Shown: in pieces, positions 32,693 through 46,405 of the stretch
How positions within the stretch are numbered: the stretch's first letter is position 1
How the letters are laid out: each line of letters opens with the position of its first letter
Assembly (NCBI RefSeq): GCF_029227915.1
Contig: NC_079879.1
Location: 1,116,001-1,180,000, forward strand
DNA length: 64,000 bases
Direction: 5' to 3'
DNA from: Hydractinia symbiolongicarpus
Taxonomy: Eukaryota; Cnidaria; Hydrozoa; Anthoathecata; Hydractiniidae
Made by a program: the position numbers and the translations under genes
Notes under the pieces: model-generated
Told to the model about the DNA's origin: nothing
Seen by the model: only the letters and a program-made list of their open reading frames with translations
The model's database searches: none

Positions 32693-34381
32693 ACGAAAAC
32701 CCGCGATTTACCGTATATCATGGCCTCGGCCCGTATAGTCAAATGTATACAAAGAAAGTACCCAGGGAGTAAACTCATTTCCCGAACGATTTTTTAAATT
32801 ATCTTTTCATCACTAAAACGCATGAGACTTGTAGTTTTTAAAAATAATTTCATTTTTTATGAGATGCTGAATAAAAGGAGTTTAATCGCCGGCAAACAAA
32901 AACCCGCCATTTCCCGTATATCCCGGACTCGGCCCGTATAGTCGAATGTATACAAAGAAAGTACCCAGGGAGTAAACTGATTTCCCGAACGATTCTTTAA
33001 ATTTTTTTCACCACTAAAACGCATGAGACTTGTAGTTTACAAAAATGTTTTCATTTTTGATAAGACGCTGATTAAAAGGAGTTTAATCTCCGGCAAACAA
33101 AAACCCGCGATTTCCCGTAGGTGTCGGACCCGGCCCGTATAGTCAAAAGTATACCAAGAAAGTACCCAGGGAGTAAACTCATTTCCCGAACGATTTTTTA
33201 AATTTTTTTTTCACCACTAAAACGCATGAGACTTGTAGTTTTCAAAAATGATTTCATTTTTGATGAGACGCTGAATAAAAGGAGTTTAATCGCCGGCAAA
33301 CGAAAACCCGCGATTTCCCGTATATCCCGCACTCGGCCCGTATAGTCGAATGTATACAAAGAAAGTACCCAGGGAGTAAACTGATTTCCCGAACGATTCT
33401 TTAAGTTATTTTTTCACCACTAAAACGCATGAGACTTGCAGTTTTCAAAAATGTTTTCATTTTTGATGAAAGGCTGAATAAAAGAAGTTTAATCGCCGGC
33501 AAACGAAAACCCGCGATTTCCCGTAAATCCCAGGCTTGGCCCCCACAGTCAAAAGTACACAAAGAAAGTACCCAGGCAGTAAACTCATTTTTGGAACGTT
33601 TTTTTGAATTATTTTTTCACCACTATAACGCATGAGACTTGTAGTATTCAAAAATGTTTTCATTTTTGATGGGACGCTGAATAGAATAAGTTTAATCGCC
33701 GGCAAACGAAAACGCGCGATTTCCCGTAAATCCCAGACACGACCCATATGGTCAAAAGTATACAAAGAAAGTACCCATGGAATAAACTCATTTTCCGAAC
33801 GATTTTTAAATTTTTTTCACCACTAAAACGCATCAGACTTGTAGTTTACAAAAATATTTTCATTTTTGATGAGACGCTGAATAAAAGAAGTTTAATCGCC
33901 GGCAAACGAAAACCCGCGATTTTCCGTATATCACGGACTGGGCCCGTATAGTCAAAAGTATACAAAGAAAGTACCCAGGGAGTAAATGCATTTTTAGAAC
34001 GTTTTTTGAATTATTGTTTCACCACTATAACGCATGAGACTTGTAGTATTCAAAAATGTTTTCATTTTTGATGGGACGCTGAATAGAATAATTTTAATCG
34101 CCGGCAAACGAAAACCCGCGATTTCCCGTAAATCCCGGTCCTGGCCCGTATAGTTAAATGTATACAAAGAAAGTACCCAGGGAGAAAACTCATTTCCCGA
34201 ACGATTTTTAAAATTATTTTTTCACTACTAAAACGCATGAGACTTGTAGTCTTCAAAAATGATTTCATTTTTGATGAGACGCTGAATAAAAGGAGTTTAA
34301 CCGCCGGCAAACGAAAACCCGCGATTTCCCGTATATCCCGGACTCGGCCCGTATAGTCGAATGTATACAAAGAAAGTACCC
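32693..34381 (+). repeat. Mixed monomers, start of the 33-52 kb domain
   Basis: Includes 'gcatcagacttgtag', 'gacacgacccatatggtc', 'gtacccatggaataaac' and 'gatgaaaggctgaataaaag', words that recur through 33-52 kb. The part from about 33430 matches about 38490 onward at a shift of about 5,063 bp. From about 34380 this order is interrupted by the 2,026-bp tandem pair. Confidence 0.75.
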
Positions 34382-36407
34382 AGGGAGTAAACTGATTTCC
34401 CGAACGATTCTTTAAATTTTTTTCACCACTAAAACGCATGAGACTTGTAGTTTACAAAAATATTTTCATTTTTGATGAGACGCTGAATAAAAGAAGTTTA
34501 ATCGCCGGCAAACGAAAACCCGCGATTTCCCGTAAATCCCGTGTCTGGCCCGTATAGTTAAATGTATAAAAAGAAAGTACCCAGGGAGTAAACTCATTTC
34601 CCGAACGATTTTCAACCTTATTTTTTCACCACTAAAACGCATGAGACTTGTAGTTTTCAAAAATGATTACATTTTTGATGCGACGCTGAATAAAAGGAGT
34701 TTAATCGCCGGCAAACGAAAACCTGCGATTTCCCGTATATCCCGGACTCGGCCCGTATAGTCGAATGTATACTAAGAAAGTACCCAGGGAGTAAACTGAT
34801 TTCCCGAACGATTCTTTAAATTTTTTTTCACCACTAAAACGCCTGAGACTTGTAGTTTACAAAAATATTTTCATTTTTGATGAGACGCTGAATAAAAGAA
34901 GTTTAATCGCCGGCAAACGAAAACCCGCGATTTTCCGTATATCACGGACTCGGCCCGTATAGTCAAAAGTATACAAAGAAAGTACCCAGGGAGTAAACTC
35001 ATTTCCCGAACGATTTTTTAAATTATTTTTTCACCACTAAAACGCACGAGACTTGTAGTTTTCAAAAATGATTTCATTTTTGATGAGACGCTGAATAGAA
35101 GAAGTTTAATCGCCGGCAAACGAAAACACGCGATTTCCCGTAAATCCCGGGCCTGGCCCGTATAGTCGAACGCATACAAAGAAAGTACTCAGTCAGTAAA
35201 CTGATTTCCCGAACGATTCTTTAAGTTATTTTTTCACCACTAAAACGCATAAGACTTGTAGTTTTCAAAAATGTTTTCATTTTTGATGGGACGCTGAATA
35301 GAAGAAGTTTAATCGCCGGCAATCGAAAACACGCGATTTCCCGTAAATCCCGGGCCTGGCCCGTATAGTCGAACGCATACAAAGAAAGTACTCAGTCAGT
35401 AAACTGATTTCTTGAACGATTCTTTAAGTTATTATTTCACCACTAAAACGCATGAGACTTGTAGTTTTCAAAAATGTTTTCATTTTTGATGAAAGGCTGA
35501 ATAAAAGAAGTTTAATCTCCGGCAAACGAAAACCCGCGATTTCCCGTAAATCCCGGACACGACCCATATGGTCAAAAGTATACAAAGAAAGTACCCATGG
35601 AATAAACTCATTTTCCGAACGATTTTTTAAATTTTTTTCACCACTAAAACGCATGAGACTTGTAGTTTACAAAAAAATATTTTCATTTTTGATGAGACGC
35701 TGAATAAAAGAAGTTTAATCGCCGGCAAACGAAAACCCGCGATTTTCCGTATATCACGGACTCGGCCCGTATAGTCAAAAGTATACAAAGAAAGTACCCA
35801 GGGAGTAAACGCATTTTTAGAACGTTTTTTGAAATATTGTTTCTCCACTATAACGCATGAGACTTGTAGTATTCAAAAATGTTTTCCTTTTTGATGGGAC
35901 GCTGAATAGAATAATTTTAATCTCCGGCAAACGAAAACCCGCGATTTCCCGTAGGTCCCGGACCCGGCCCGTATAGTCAAAAGTATACAAAGAAAGTACC
36001 CAGGGAGTAAACTCATTTCCCGAACGATTTTTTAAATTTTTTTTTCACCACTAAAACGCATGAGACTTGTAGTTTTCAAAAATGATTTCATTTTTGATGA
36101 GACGCTGAATAAAAGGAGTTTAATCGCCGGCAAACGAAAACCCGCGATTTCCCGTATATCCCGGACCCAGCCCGTATATCCAAAAGTATACAAAGAAAGT
36201 ACGCAGGGAGTAAACTCATTTCCCGAACGATTCTTTAAAATATTATTTCACCACTAAAACGCATGAGACTTGCAGTTTTCAAAACCGTTTTCATTTTTGA
36301 TGGGACGCTGAATAGAAGAAGTTTAATCGCCGGCAAACGAAAACACGCGATTTCCCGTAAATCCCGGGCCTGGCCCGTATAGTCAAACGCATACAAAGAA
36401 AGTACTC
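34382..36407 (+). repeat. 2,026-bp (10-monomer) HOR, copy 1
   Basis: Landmarks 'cccgtgtctggcccg', 'gattacatttttgatgcgac', 'gcctgagacttgtag', 'gacacgacccatatggtc', 'tttctccactataacgc' and 'gtatatccaaaag' all recur 2,026 bp later. Only a few substitutions separate the copies, for example 'tttcttgaacg' here against 'tttcccgaacg', and 'gttttcaaaa' against 'gtttgcaaaa'. Confidence 0.9.
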
Positions 36408-38466
36408 AGTCAGTAAACTGATTTCCCGAACGATTCTTTAAATTTTTTTCACCACTAAAACGCATGAGACTTGTAGTTTACAAAAATATTTTCATTTTTG
36501 ATGAGACGCTGAATAAAAGAAGTTTAATCGCCGGCAAACGAAAACCCGCGATTTCCCGTAAATCCCGTGTCTGGCCCGTATAGTTAAATGTATAAAAAGA
36601 AAGTACCCAGGGAGTAAACTCATTTCCCGAACGATTTTCAAACTTATTTTTTCACCACTAAAACGCATGAGACTTGTAGTTTTCAAAAATGATTACATTT
36701 TTGATGCGACGCTGAATAAAAGGAGTTTAATCGCCGGCAAACGAAAACCTGCGATTTCCCGTATATCCCGGACTCGGCCCGTATAGTCGAATGTATACTA
36801 AGAAAGTACCCAGGGAGTAAACTGATTTCCCGAACGATTCTTTAAATTTTTTTTCACCACTAAAACGCCTGAGACTTGTAGTTTACAAAAATATTTTCAT
36901 TTTTGATGAGACGCTGAATAAAAGAAGTTTAATCGCCGGCAAACGAAAACCCGCGATTTTCCGTATATCACGGACTCGGCCCGTATAGTCAAAAGTATAC
37001 AAAGAAAGTACCCAGGGAGTAAACTCATTTCCCGAACGATTTTTTAAATTATTTTTTCACCACTAAAACGCACGAGACTTGTAGTTTTCAAAAATGATTT
37101 CATTTTTGATGAGACGCTGAATAGAAGAAGTTTAATCGCCGGCAAACGAAAACACGCGATTTCCCGTAAATCCCGGGCCTGGCCCGTATAGTCGAACGCA
37201 TACAAAGAAAGTACTCAGTCAGTAAACTGATTTCCCGAACGATTCTTTAAGTTATTTTTTCACCACTAAAACGCATAAGACTTGTAGTTTGCAAAAATGT
37301 TTTCATTTTTGATGGGACGCTGAATAGAAGAAGTTTAATCGCCGGCAATCGAAAACACGCGATTTCCCGTAAATCCCGGGCCTGGCCCGTATAGTCGAAC
37401 GCATACAAAGAAAGTACTCAGTCAGTAAACTGATTTCCCGAACGATTCTTTAAGTTATTATTTCACCACTAAAACGCATGAGACTTGTAGTTTTCAAAAA
37501 TGTTTTCATTTTTGATGAAAGGCTGAATAAAAGAAGTTTAATCTCCGGCAAACGAAAACCCGCGATTTCCCGTAAATCCCGGACACGACCCATATGGTCA
37601 AAAGTATACAAAGAAAGTACCCATGGAATAAACTCATTTTCCGAACGATTTTTTAAATTTTTTTCACCACTAAAACGCATGAGACTTGTAGTTTACAAAA
37701 AAATATTTTCATTTTTGATGAGACGCTGAATAAAAGAAGTTTAATCGCCGGCAAACGAAAACCCGCGATTTTCCGTATATCACGGACTCGGCCCGTATAG
37801 TCAAAAGTATACAAAGAAAGTACCCAGGGAGTAAACGCATTTTTAGAACGTTTTTTGAAATATTGTTTCTCCACTATAACGCATGAGACTTGTAGTATTC
37901 AAAAATGTTTTCCTTTTTGATGGGACGCTGAATAGAATAATTTTAATCTCCGGCAAACGAAAACCCGCGATTTCCCGTAGGTCCCGGACCCGGCCCGTAT
38001 AGTCAAAAGTATACAAAGAAAGTACCCAGGGAGTAAACTCATTTCCCGAACGATTTTTTAAATTTTTTTTTCACCACTAAAACGCATGAGACTTGTAGTT
38101 TTCAAAAATGATTTCATTTTTGATGAGACGCTGAATAAAAGGAGTTTAATCGCCGGCAAACGAAAACCCGCGATTTCCCGTATATCCCGGACCCAGCCCG
38201 TATATCCAAAAGTATACAAAGAAAGTACGCAGGGAGTAAACTCATTTCCCGAACGATTCTTTAAAATATTATTTCACCACTAAAACGCATGAGACTTGCA
38301 GTTTTCAAAACCGTTTTCATTTTTGATGGGACGCTGAATAGAAGAAGTTTAATCGCCGGCAAACGAAAACACGCGATTTCCCGTAAATCCCGGGCCTGGC
38401 CCGTATAGTCAAACGCATACAAAGAAAGTACTCAGTCAGTAAACTGATTTCCCGAACGATTCTTTA
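36408..38466 (+). repeat. 2,026-bp HOR, copy 2
   Basis: Nearly identical to 34382 onward. The left join is visible near 36406: a 'cagtcagtaaactg' front, proper to the end of copy 1, is followed by the start of the unit. At the right end the 'cagtcagtaaactgat' monomer continues instead into 'ttaagttattttttcacc'. Confidence 0.89.
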
Positions 38467-40578
38467 AGTTATTTTTTCACCACTAAAACGCATGAGACTT
38501 GCAGTTTTCAAAAATGTTTTCATTTTTGATGAAAGGCTGAATAAAAGAAGTTTAATCTCCGGCAAACGAAAACCCGCGATTTCCCGTAAATCCCAGGCTT
38601 GGCCCCTATAGTCAAAAGTACACAAAGAAAGTACCCAGGCAGTAAACTCATTTTTGGAACGTTTTTTTGAATTATTTTTTCACCACTATAACGCATGAGA
38701 CTTGTAGTATTCAAAAATGTTTTCATTTTTGATGGGACGCTGAATAGAATAAGTTTAATCGCCGGCAAACGAAAACGCGCGATTTCCCGTAAATCCCGGA
38801 CACGACCCATATGGTCAAAAGTATACAAAGAAAGTACCCATGGAATAAACTCATTTTCCGAACGATTTTTTAAATTTTTTTCACCACTAAAACGCATCAG
38901 ACTTGTAGTTTACAAAAATATTTTCATTTTTGATGAGACGCTGAATAAAAGAAGTTTAATCGCCGGCAAACGAAAACCCGCGATTTTCCGTATATCACGG
39001 ACTGGGCCCGTATAGTCAAAAGTATACAAAGAAAGTACCCAGGGAGTAAACGCATTTTTAGAACGTTTTTTGAATTATTGTTTCACCACTATAACGCATG
39101 AGACTTGTAGTATTCAAAAATGTTTTCATTTTTGATGGGACGCTGAATAGAATAATTTTAATCGCCGGCAAACGAAAACCCGCGATTTCCCGTAAATCCC
39201 GGTCCTGGCCCGTATAGTTAAATGTATACAAAGAAAGTACCTAGGGAGAAAACTCATTTCCCGAACGATTTTTAAAATTATTTTTTCACTACTAAAACGC
39301 ATGAGACTTGTAGTCTTCAAAAATGATTTCATTTTTGATGAGACGCTGAATAAAAGGAGTTTAACCGCCGGCAAACGAAAACCCGCGATTTCCCGTATAT
39401 CCCGGACTCGGCCCGTATAGTCGAATGTATACAAAGAAAGTAACCAGGGAGTAAACTGATTTCCCGAACGATTCTTTAAATTTTTTTCACCACTAAAACG
39501 CATGAGACTTGTAGTTTACAAAAATATTTTCATTTTTGATGAGACGCTGAATAAAAGAAGTTTAATCGCCGGCAAACGAAAACCCGCGATTTCCCGTAAA
39601 TCCCATGTCTGGCCCGTATAGTTAAATGTATAAAAAGAAAGTACCCAGGGAGTAAACTCATTTCCCGAACGATTTTTAAACTTATTTTTTCACCACTAAA
39701 ACGCATGAGACTTGTAGTTTTCAAAAATGATTACATTTTTGATGCGACGCTGAATAAAAGGAGTTTAATCGCCGGCAAACGAAAACCTGCGATTTCCCGT
39801 ATATCCCGGACTCGGCCCGTATAGTCGAATGTATACAAAGAAAGTACCCAGGGAGTAAACTGATTTCCCGAACGATTCTTTAAATTTTTTTTCACCACTA
39901 AAACGCCTGAGACTTGTAGTTTACAAAAATATTTTCATTTTTGATGAGACGCTGAATAAAAGAAGTTTAATCGCCGGCAAACGAAAACCCGCGATTTTCC
40001 GTATATCACGGACTCGGCCCGTATAGTCAAAAGTATACAAAGAAAGTACCCAGGGAGTAAACTCATTTCCCGAACGATTTTTTAAATTATTTTTTCACCA
40101 CTAAAACGCACGAGACTTGTAGTTTTCAAAAATGATTTCATTTTTGATGAGACGCTGAATAAAAGGAGTTTAATCTCCGGCAAACGAAAACCCGCGATTT
40201 CCCGTAGGTCCCGGACCCGGCCCGTATAGTCAAAAGTATACAAAGAAAGTACCCAGGGAGTAAACTCATTTCCCGAACGATTTTTTAAATTTTTTTTTCA
40301 CCACTAAAACGCATGAGACTTGTAGTTTTCAAAAATGATTTCATTTTTGATGAGACGCTGAATAAAAGGAGTTTAATCGCCGGCAAACGAAAACCCGCGA
40401 TTTCCCGTATATCCCAGGCTCGGCCCGTATAGTCGAATGTATACAAAGAAAGTACCCAGGGAGTAAACTGATTTCCCGAACGATTCTTTAAATTTTTTTT
40501 CACCACTAAAACGCATGAGACTTGTAGTTTACAAAAATATTTTCATTTTTGATGAGACGCTGTGTAAAAGAAGTTTAA
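38150..40578 (+). repeat. 2,429-bp (12-monomer) HOR, copy 1
   Basis: Begins within the last monomers of the 2,026-bp copy. Landmarks: 'cagcccgtatatccaaaag', 'cagttttcaaaaccg', 'gatgaaaggctg', 'gacacgacccatatggtc', 'ggactgggcccg', 'gtcttcaaaaatg', 'gattacatttttgatgcgac'. All recur 2,429 bp later. Much of the order equals 33430-34660, with the 2,026-bp pair absent. Confidence 0.88.
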
Positions 40579-42370
40579 TCGCCGGCAAACGAAAACCCGC
40601 GATTTCCCGTATATCCCGGACCCAGCCCGTATATCCAAAAGTATACAAAGAAAGTACGCAGGGAGTAAACTCATTTCCCGAACGATTCTTTAAAATATTA
40701 TTTCACCACTAAAACGCATGAGACTTGCAGTTTTCAAAACCGTTTTCATTTTTGATGGGACGCTGAATAGAAGAAGTTTAATCGTCGGCAAACGAAAACA
40801 CGCGATTTCCCGTAAATCCCGGGCCTGGCCCGTATAGTCAAACGCATACAAAGAAAGTACTCAGTCAGTAAACTGATTTCCCGAACGATTCTTTAAGTTA
40901 TTTTTTCACCACTAAAACGCATGAGACTTGCAGTTTTCAAAAATGTTTTCATTTTTGATGAAAGGCTGAATAAAAGAAGTTTAATCGCCGGCAAACGAAA
41001 ACCCGCGATTTCCCGTAAATCCCAGGCTTGGCCCCTATAGTCAAAAGTACACAAAGAAAGTACCCAGACAGTAAACTCATTTTTGGAACGTTTTTTTGAA
41101 TTATTTTTTCACCACTATAACGCATGAGACTTGTAGTATTCAAAAATGTTTTCATTTTTGATGGGACGCTGAATAGAATAAGTTTAATCGCCGGCAAACG
41201 AAAACGCGCGATTTCCCGTAAATCCCGGACACGACCCATATGGTCAAAAGTATACAAAGAAAGTACCCATGGAATAAACTCATTTTCCGAACGATTTTTT
41301 AAATTTTTTTCACCACTAAAACGCATCAGACTTGTAGTTTACAAAAATATTTTCATTTTTGATGAGACGCTGAATAAAAGAAGTTTAATCGCCGGCAAAC
41401 GAAAACCCGCGATTTTCCGTATATCACGGACTGGGCCCGTATAGTCAAAAGTATACAAAGAAAGTACCCAGGGAGTAAACGCATTTTTAGAACGTTTTTT
41501 GAATTATTGTTTCACCACTATAACGCATGAGACTTGTAGTATTCAAAAATGTTTTCATTTTTGATGGGACGCTGAATAGAATAATTTTAATCGCCGGCAA
41601 ACGAAAACCCGCGATTTCCCGTAAATCCCGGTCCTGGCCAGTATAGTTAAATGTATACAAAGAAAGTACCCAGGGAGAAAACTCATTTCCCGAACGATTT
41701 TTAAAATTATTTTTTCACTACTAAAACGCATGAGACTTGTAGTCTTCAAAAATGATTTCATTTTTGATGAGACGCTGAATAAAAGGAGTTTAACCGCCGG
41801 CAAACGAAAACCCGCGATTTCCCGTATATCCCGGACTCGGCCCGTATAGTCGAATGTATACAAAGAAAGTACCCAGGGAGTAAACTGATTTCCCGAACGA
41901 TTCTTTAAATTTTTTTCACCACTAAAACGCATGAGACTTGTAGTTTACAAAAATATTTTCATTTTTGATGAGACGCTGAATAAAAGAAGTTTAATCGCCG
42001 GCAAACGAAAACCCGCGATTTCCCGTAAATCCCGTGTCTGGCCCGTATAGTTAAATGTATAAAAAGAAAGTACCCAGGGAGTAAACTCATTTCCCGAACG
42101 ATTTTTAAACTTATTTTTTCACCACTAAAACGCATGAGACTTGTAGTTTTCAAAAATAATTACATTTTTGATGCGACGCTGAATAAAAGGAGTTTAATCG
42201 CCGGCAAACGAAAACCTGCGATTTCCCGAATATCCCGGACTCGGCCCGTATAGTCGAATGTATACAAAGAAAGTACCCAGGGAGTAAACTGATTTCCCGA
42301 ACGATTCTTTAAATTTTTTTTCACCACTAAAACGCATGAGACTTGTAGTTTACAAAAATATTTTCATTTT
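40579..42370 (+). repeat. 2,429-bp HOR, copy 2 (shortened)
   Basis: Follows copy 1 closely up to about 42370, then changes to 'gctgagtaaaag' and joins 'gtacgcaggg', skipping about three monomers that copy 1 has near 40030-40640. The left join is marked by 'gctgtgtaaaag' at 40560, a private variant. Confidence 0.86.
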
Positions 42371-43285
42371 TGATGAGACGCTGAGTAAAAGAAGTTTAAT
42401 CGCCGGCAAACGAAAACCCGCGATTTTCCGTATATCACGGACTCGGCCCGTATAGTCAAAAGTATACAAAGAAAGTACGCAGGGAGTAAACTCATTTCCC
42501 GAACGATTCTTTAAAATATTATTTCACCACTAAAACGCATGAGACTTGCAGTTTTCAAAACCGTTTTCATTTTTGATGGGACGCTGAATAGAAGAAGTTT
42601 AATCGCCAGCAAACGAAAACACGCGATTTCCCGTAAATCCCGGGCCTGGCCCGTATAGTCAAACGCATACAAAGAAAGTACTCAGTCAGTAAACTGATTT
42701 CCCGAACGATTCTTTAAGTTATTTTTTCACCACTAAAACGCATGAGACTTGCAGTTTTCAAAAATGTTTTCATTTTTGATGAAAGGCTGAATAAAAGAAG
42801 TTTAATCGCCGGCAAACGAAAACCCGCGATTTCCCGTAAATCCCAGGCTTGGCCCCTATAGTCAAAAGTACACAAAGAAAGTACCCAGGCAGTAAACTCA
42901 TTTTTGGAACGTTTTTTTGAATTATTTTTTCACCACTATAACGCATGAGACTTGTAGTATTCAAAAATGTTTTCATTTTTGATGGGACGCTGAATAGAAT
43001 AAGTTTAATCGCCGGCAAACGAAAACGCGCGATTTCCCGTAAATCCCGGACACGACCCATATGGTCAAAAGTATACAAAGAAAGTACCCATGGAATAAAC
43101 TCATTTTCCGAACGATTTTTTAAATTTTTTTCACCACTAAAACGCATCAGACTTGTAGTTTACAAAAATATTTTCATTTTTGATGAGACGTTGAATAAAA
43201 GAAGTTTAATCGCCGGCAAACGAAAACCCGCGATTTTCCGTATATCACGGACTGGGCCCGTATAGTCAAAAGTATACAAAGAAAG
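42371..43285 (+). repeat. HOR copy 3, partial (1,821-bp shift)
   Basis: From about 42470 the sequence matches about 40650 onward at a shift of 1,821 bp (nine monomers), through 'gatgaaaggctg', the g-h type pair, 'gacacgacccatatggtc' and 'ggactgggcccg'. It ends near 43285, where 'gtacgcaggg' joins a monomer with 'cactactaaaacgc', skipping two monomers. Confidence 0.84.
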
Positions 43286-43969
43286 TACGCAGGGAGTAAA
43301 CTCATTTCCCGAACGATTCTTTAAAATTATTTTTTCACTACTAAAACGCATGAGACTTGTAGTCTTCAAAAATGATTTCATTTTTGATGAGACGCTGAAT
43401 AAAAGGAGTTTAATCGCCGGCAAACGAAAACCCGCGATTTCCCGTATATCCCGGACTCGGCCCGTATAGTCGAATGTATACAAAGAAAGTACCCAGGGAG
43501 TAAACTGATTTCCCGAACGATTCTTTAAACTTTTTTCACCACTAAAACGCATGAGACTTGTAGTTTACAAAAATATTTTCATTTTTGATGAGACGCTGAA
43601 TAAAAGAAGTTTAATCGCCGGCAAACGAAAACCCGCGATTTCCCGTAAATCCCGTGTCTGGCCCGTATAGTTAAATGTATACAAAGAAAGTACCCAGGGA
43701 GTAAACTCATTTCCCGAACGATTTTTAAAATTATTTTTTCACCACTAAAACGCATGAGACTTGTAGTTTTCAAAAATGATTACATTTTTGATGCGACGCT
43801 GAATAAAAGGAGTTTAATCGCCGGCAAACGAAAACCTGCGATTTCCCGTATATCCCGGACTCGGCCCGTATAGTCGAATGTATACAAAGAAAGTACCCAG
43901 GGAGTAAACTGATTTCCCGAACGATTTTTTAAATTATTTTTTTCACCACTAAAACGCCTGAGACTTGTA
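43286..43969 (+). repeat. Mixed monomers between HOR blocks
   Basis: About three and a half monomers: one with 'gtcttcaaaaatg', one with 'cccgtgtctggcccg', one with 'gattacatttttgatgcgac'. They match 41700-42320 at a shift of about 1,620 bp (eight monomers), so they continue the preceding HOR with one further monomer missing. Confidence 0.76.
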
Positions 43970-45187
43970 GTTTACAAAAATATTTTCATTTTTGATGAGA
44001 CGCTGAATAAAAGAAGTTTAATCGCCGGCAAACGAAAACCCGCGATTTTCCGTATATCACGGACTCGGCCCGTATAGTCAAAAGTATACAAAGAAAGTAC
44101 CCAGGGAGTAAACTCATTTCCCGAACGATTTTTTAAATTATTTTTTTACCACTAAAACGCACGAGACTTGTAGTTTTCAAAAATGATTTCATTTTTGATG
44201 AGACGCTGAATAAAAGGAGTTTAATCTCCGGCAAACGAAAACCCGCGATTCCCCGTAGGTCCCGGACCCGGCCCGTATAGTCAAAAGTATACAAAGAAAG
44301 TACCCAGGGAGTAAACTCATTTCCCGAATGATTTTTTAATTTTTTTTTTCACCACTAAAACGCATGAGACTTGTAGTTTTCAAAAATGATTTCATTTTTG
44401 ATGAGACGCTGAATAAAAGGAGTTTAATCGCCGGCAAACGAAAACCCGCGATTTCCCGTATATCCCAGGCTCGGCCCGTATAGTCGAATGTATACAAAGA
44501 AAGTACCCAGGGAGTAAACTGATTTCCCGAACGATTCTTTAAATTTTTTTTCACCATTAAAACGCATGAGACTTGTAGTTTACAAAAATATTTTCAATTT
44601 TGATGAGACGCTGAGTAAACGAAGTTTAATCGCCGGCAAACGAAAACCCGCGATTTTCCGTATATCACGGACTCGGCCCGTATAGTCAAAAGTATACAAA
44701 GAAAGTACGCAGGGAGTAAACTCATTTCCCGAACGATTCTTTAAAATATTATTTCACCACTAAAACGCATGAGATTTGCAGTTTTGAAAAATGTTTTCAT
44801 TTTTGATGGGACGCTGAATAGAAGAAGTTTAATCGCCGGCAAACGAAAACACGCGATTTCCCGTAAATCCCGGGCCTGGCCCGTATAGTCGAACGCATAC
44901 AAAGAAAGTACTCAGTCAGTAAACTGATTTCCCGAACGATTCTTTTAAGTTATTTTTTCACCGCTAAAACGCATGAGACTTGTAGTTTTCAAAAATGTTT
45001 TCATTTTTGATGGGACGCTGAATAAAAGGAGTTTAATCGCCGGCAAACGAAAACCCGAGATTTCCCGAAAATCCCGGGCTTGACCCCTATAGTCAAAAGT
45101 ACACAAAGAAAGTACTCAGGCAGTAAACTCATTTTTGGAACGTTTTTTTGAATTATTTTTTCACCACTATAACGCATGAGACTTGTA
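43970..45187 (+). repeat. 1,218-bp (6-monomer) HOR, copy 1
   Basis: Landmarks 'aattttttttttcacc', 'atatcccaggctcgg', 'caccattaaaacgc', 'gctgagtaaacgaag', 'gagatttgcagttttg', 'caccgctaaaacgc' and 'gcttgacccc' recur exactly 1,218 bp later. Confidence 0.88.
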
Positions 45188-46405
45188 GTTTACAAAAATG
45201 TTTTCATTTTTGATGAGACGCTGAATAAAAGAAGTTTAATCGCCGGCAAACAAAAACCCGCGATTTTCCGTATATCACGGACTCGGCCCGTATAGTCAAA
45301 AGTATACAAAGAAAGTACCCAGGGAGTAAACTCATTTCCCGAACGATTTTTTAAATTATTTTTTTACCACTAAAACGCACGAGACTTGTAGTTTTCAAAA
45401 ATGATTTCATTTTTGATGAGACGCTGAATAAAAGGAGTTTAATCTCCGGCAAACGAAAACCCGCGATTTCCCGTAGGTCCCGGACCCGGCCCGTATAGTC
45501 AAAAGTATACAAAGAAAGTACCCAGGGAGTAAACTCATTTCCCGAATGATTTTTTAATTTTTTTTTTCACCACTAAAACGCATGAGACTTGTAGTTTTCA
45601 AAAATGATTTCATTTTTGATGAGACGCTGAATAAAAGGAGTTTAATCGCCGGCAAACGAAAACCCGCGATTTCCCGTATATCCCAGGCTCGGCCCGTATA
45701 GTCGAATGTATACAAAGAAAGTACCCAGGGAGTAAACTGATTTCCCGAACGATTCTTTAAATTTTTTTTCACCATTAAAACGCATGAGACTTGTAGTTTA
45801 CAAAAATATTTTCATTTTTGATGAGACGCTGAGTAAACGAAGTTTAATCGCCGGCAAACGAAAACCCGCGATTTTCCGTATATCACGGACTCGGCCCGTA
45901 TAGTCAAAAGTATACAAAGAAAGTACGCAGGGAGTAAACTCATTTCCCGAACGATTCTTTAAAATATTATTTCACCACTAAAACGCATGAGATTTGCAGT
46001 TTTGAAAAATGTTTTCATTTTTGATGGGACGCTGAATAGAAGAAGTTTAATCGCCGGCAAACGAAAACACGCGATTTCCCGTAAATCCCGGGCCTGGCCC
46101 GTATAGTCGAACGCATACAAAGAAAGTACTCAGTCAGTAAACTGATTTCCCGAACGATTCTTTTAAGTTATTTTTTCACCGCTAAAACGCATGAGACTTG
46201 TAGTTTTCAAAAATGTTTTCATTTTTGATGGGACGCTGAATAAAAGGAGTTTAATCGCCGGCAAACGAAAACCCGAGATTTCCCGAAAATCCCGGGCTTG
46301 ACCCCTATAGTCAAAAGTACACAAAGAAAGTACTCAGGCAGTAAACTCATTTTTGGAACGTTTTTTTGAATTATTTTTTCACCACTATAACGCATGAGAC
46401 TTGTA
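45188..46405 (+). repeat. 1,218-bp HOR, copy 2
   Basis: Near-identical to 43970 onward. The join near 45187 couples an h-type front ('cactataacgcatgag') to 'tagtttacaaaaatg'. In the last monomer the order continues into h with 'tagtattc', which starts the homodimer at 46391. Confidence 0.87.

Noticed and set aside
35452-35703. Plus-strand open frames of up to 106 codons
   Set aside because: They overlap the minus-strand frames, repeat with the HOR period and consist wholly of monomer sequence.
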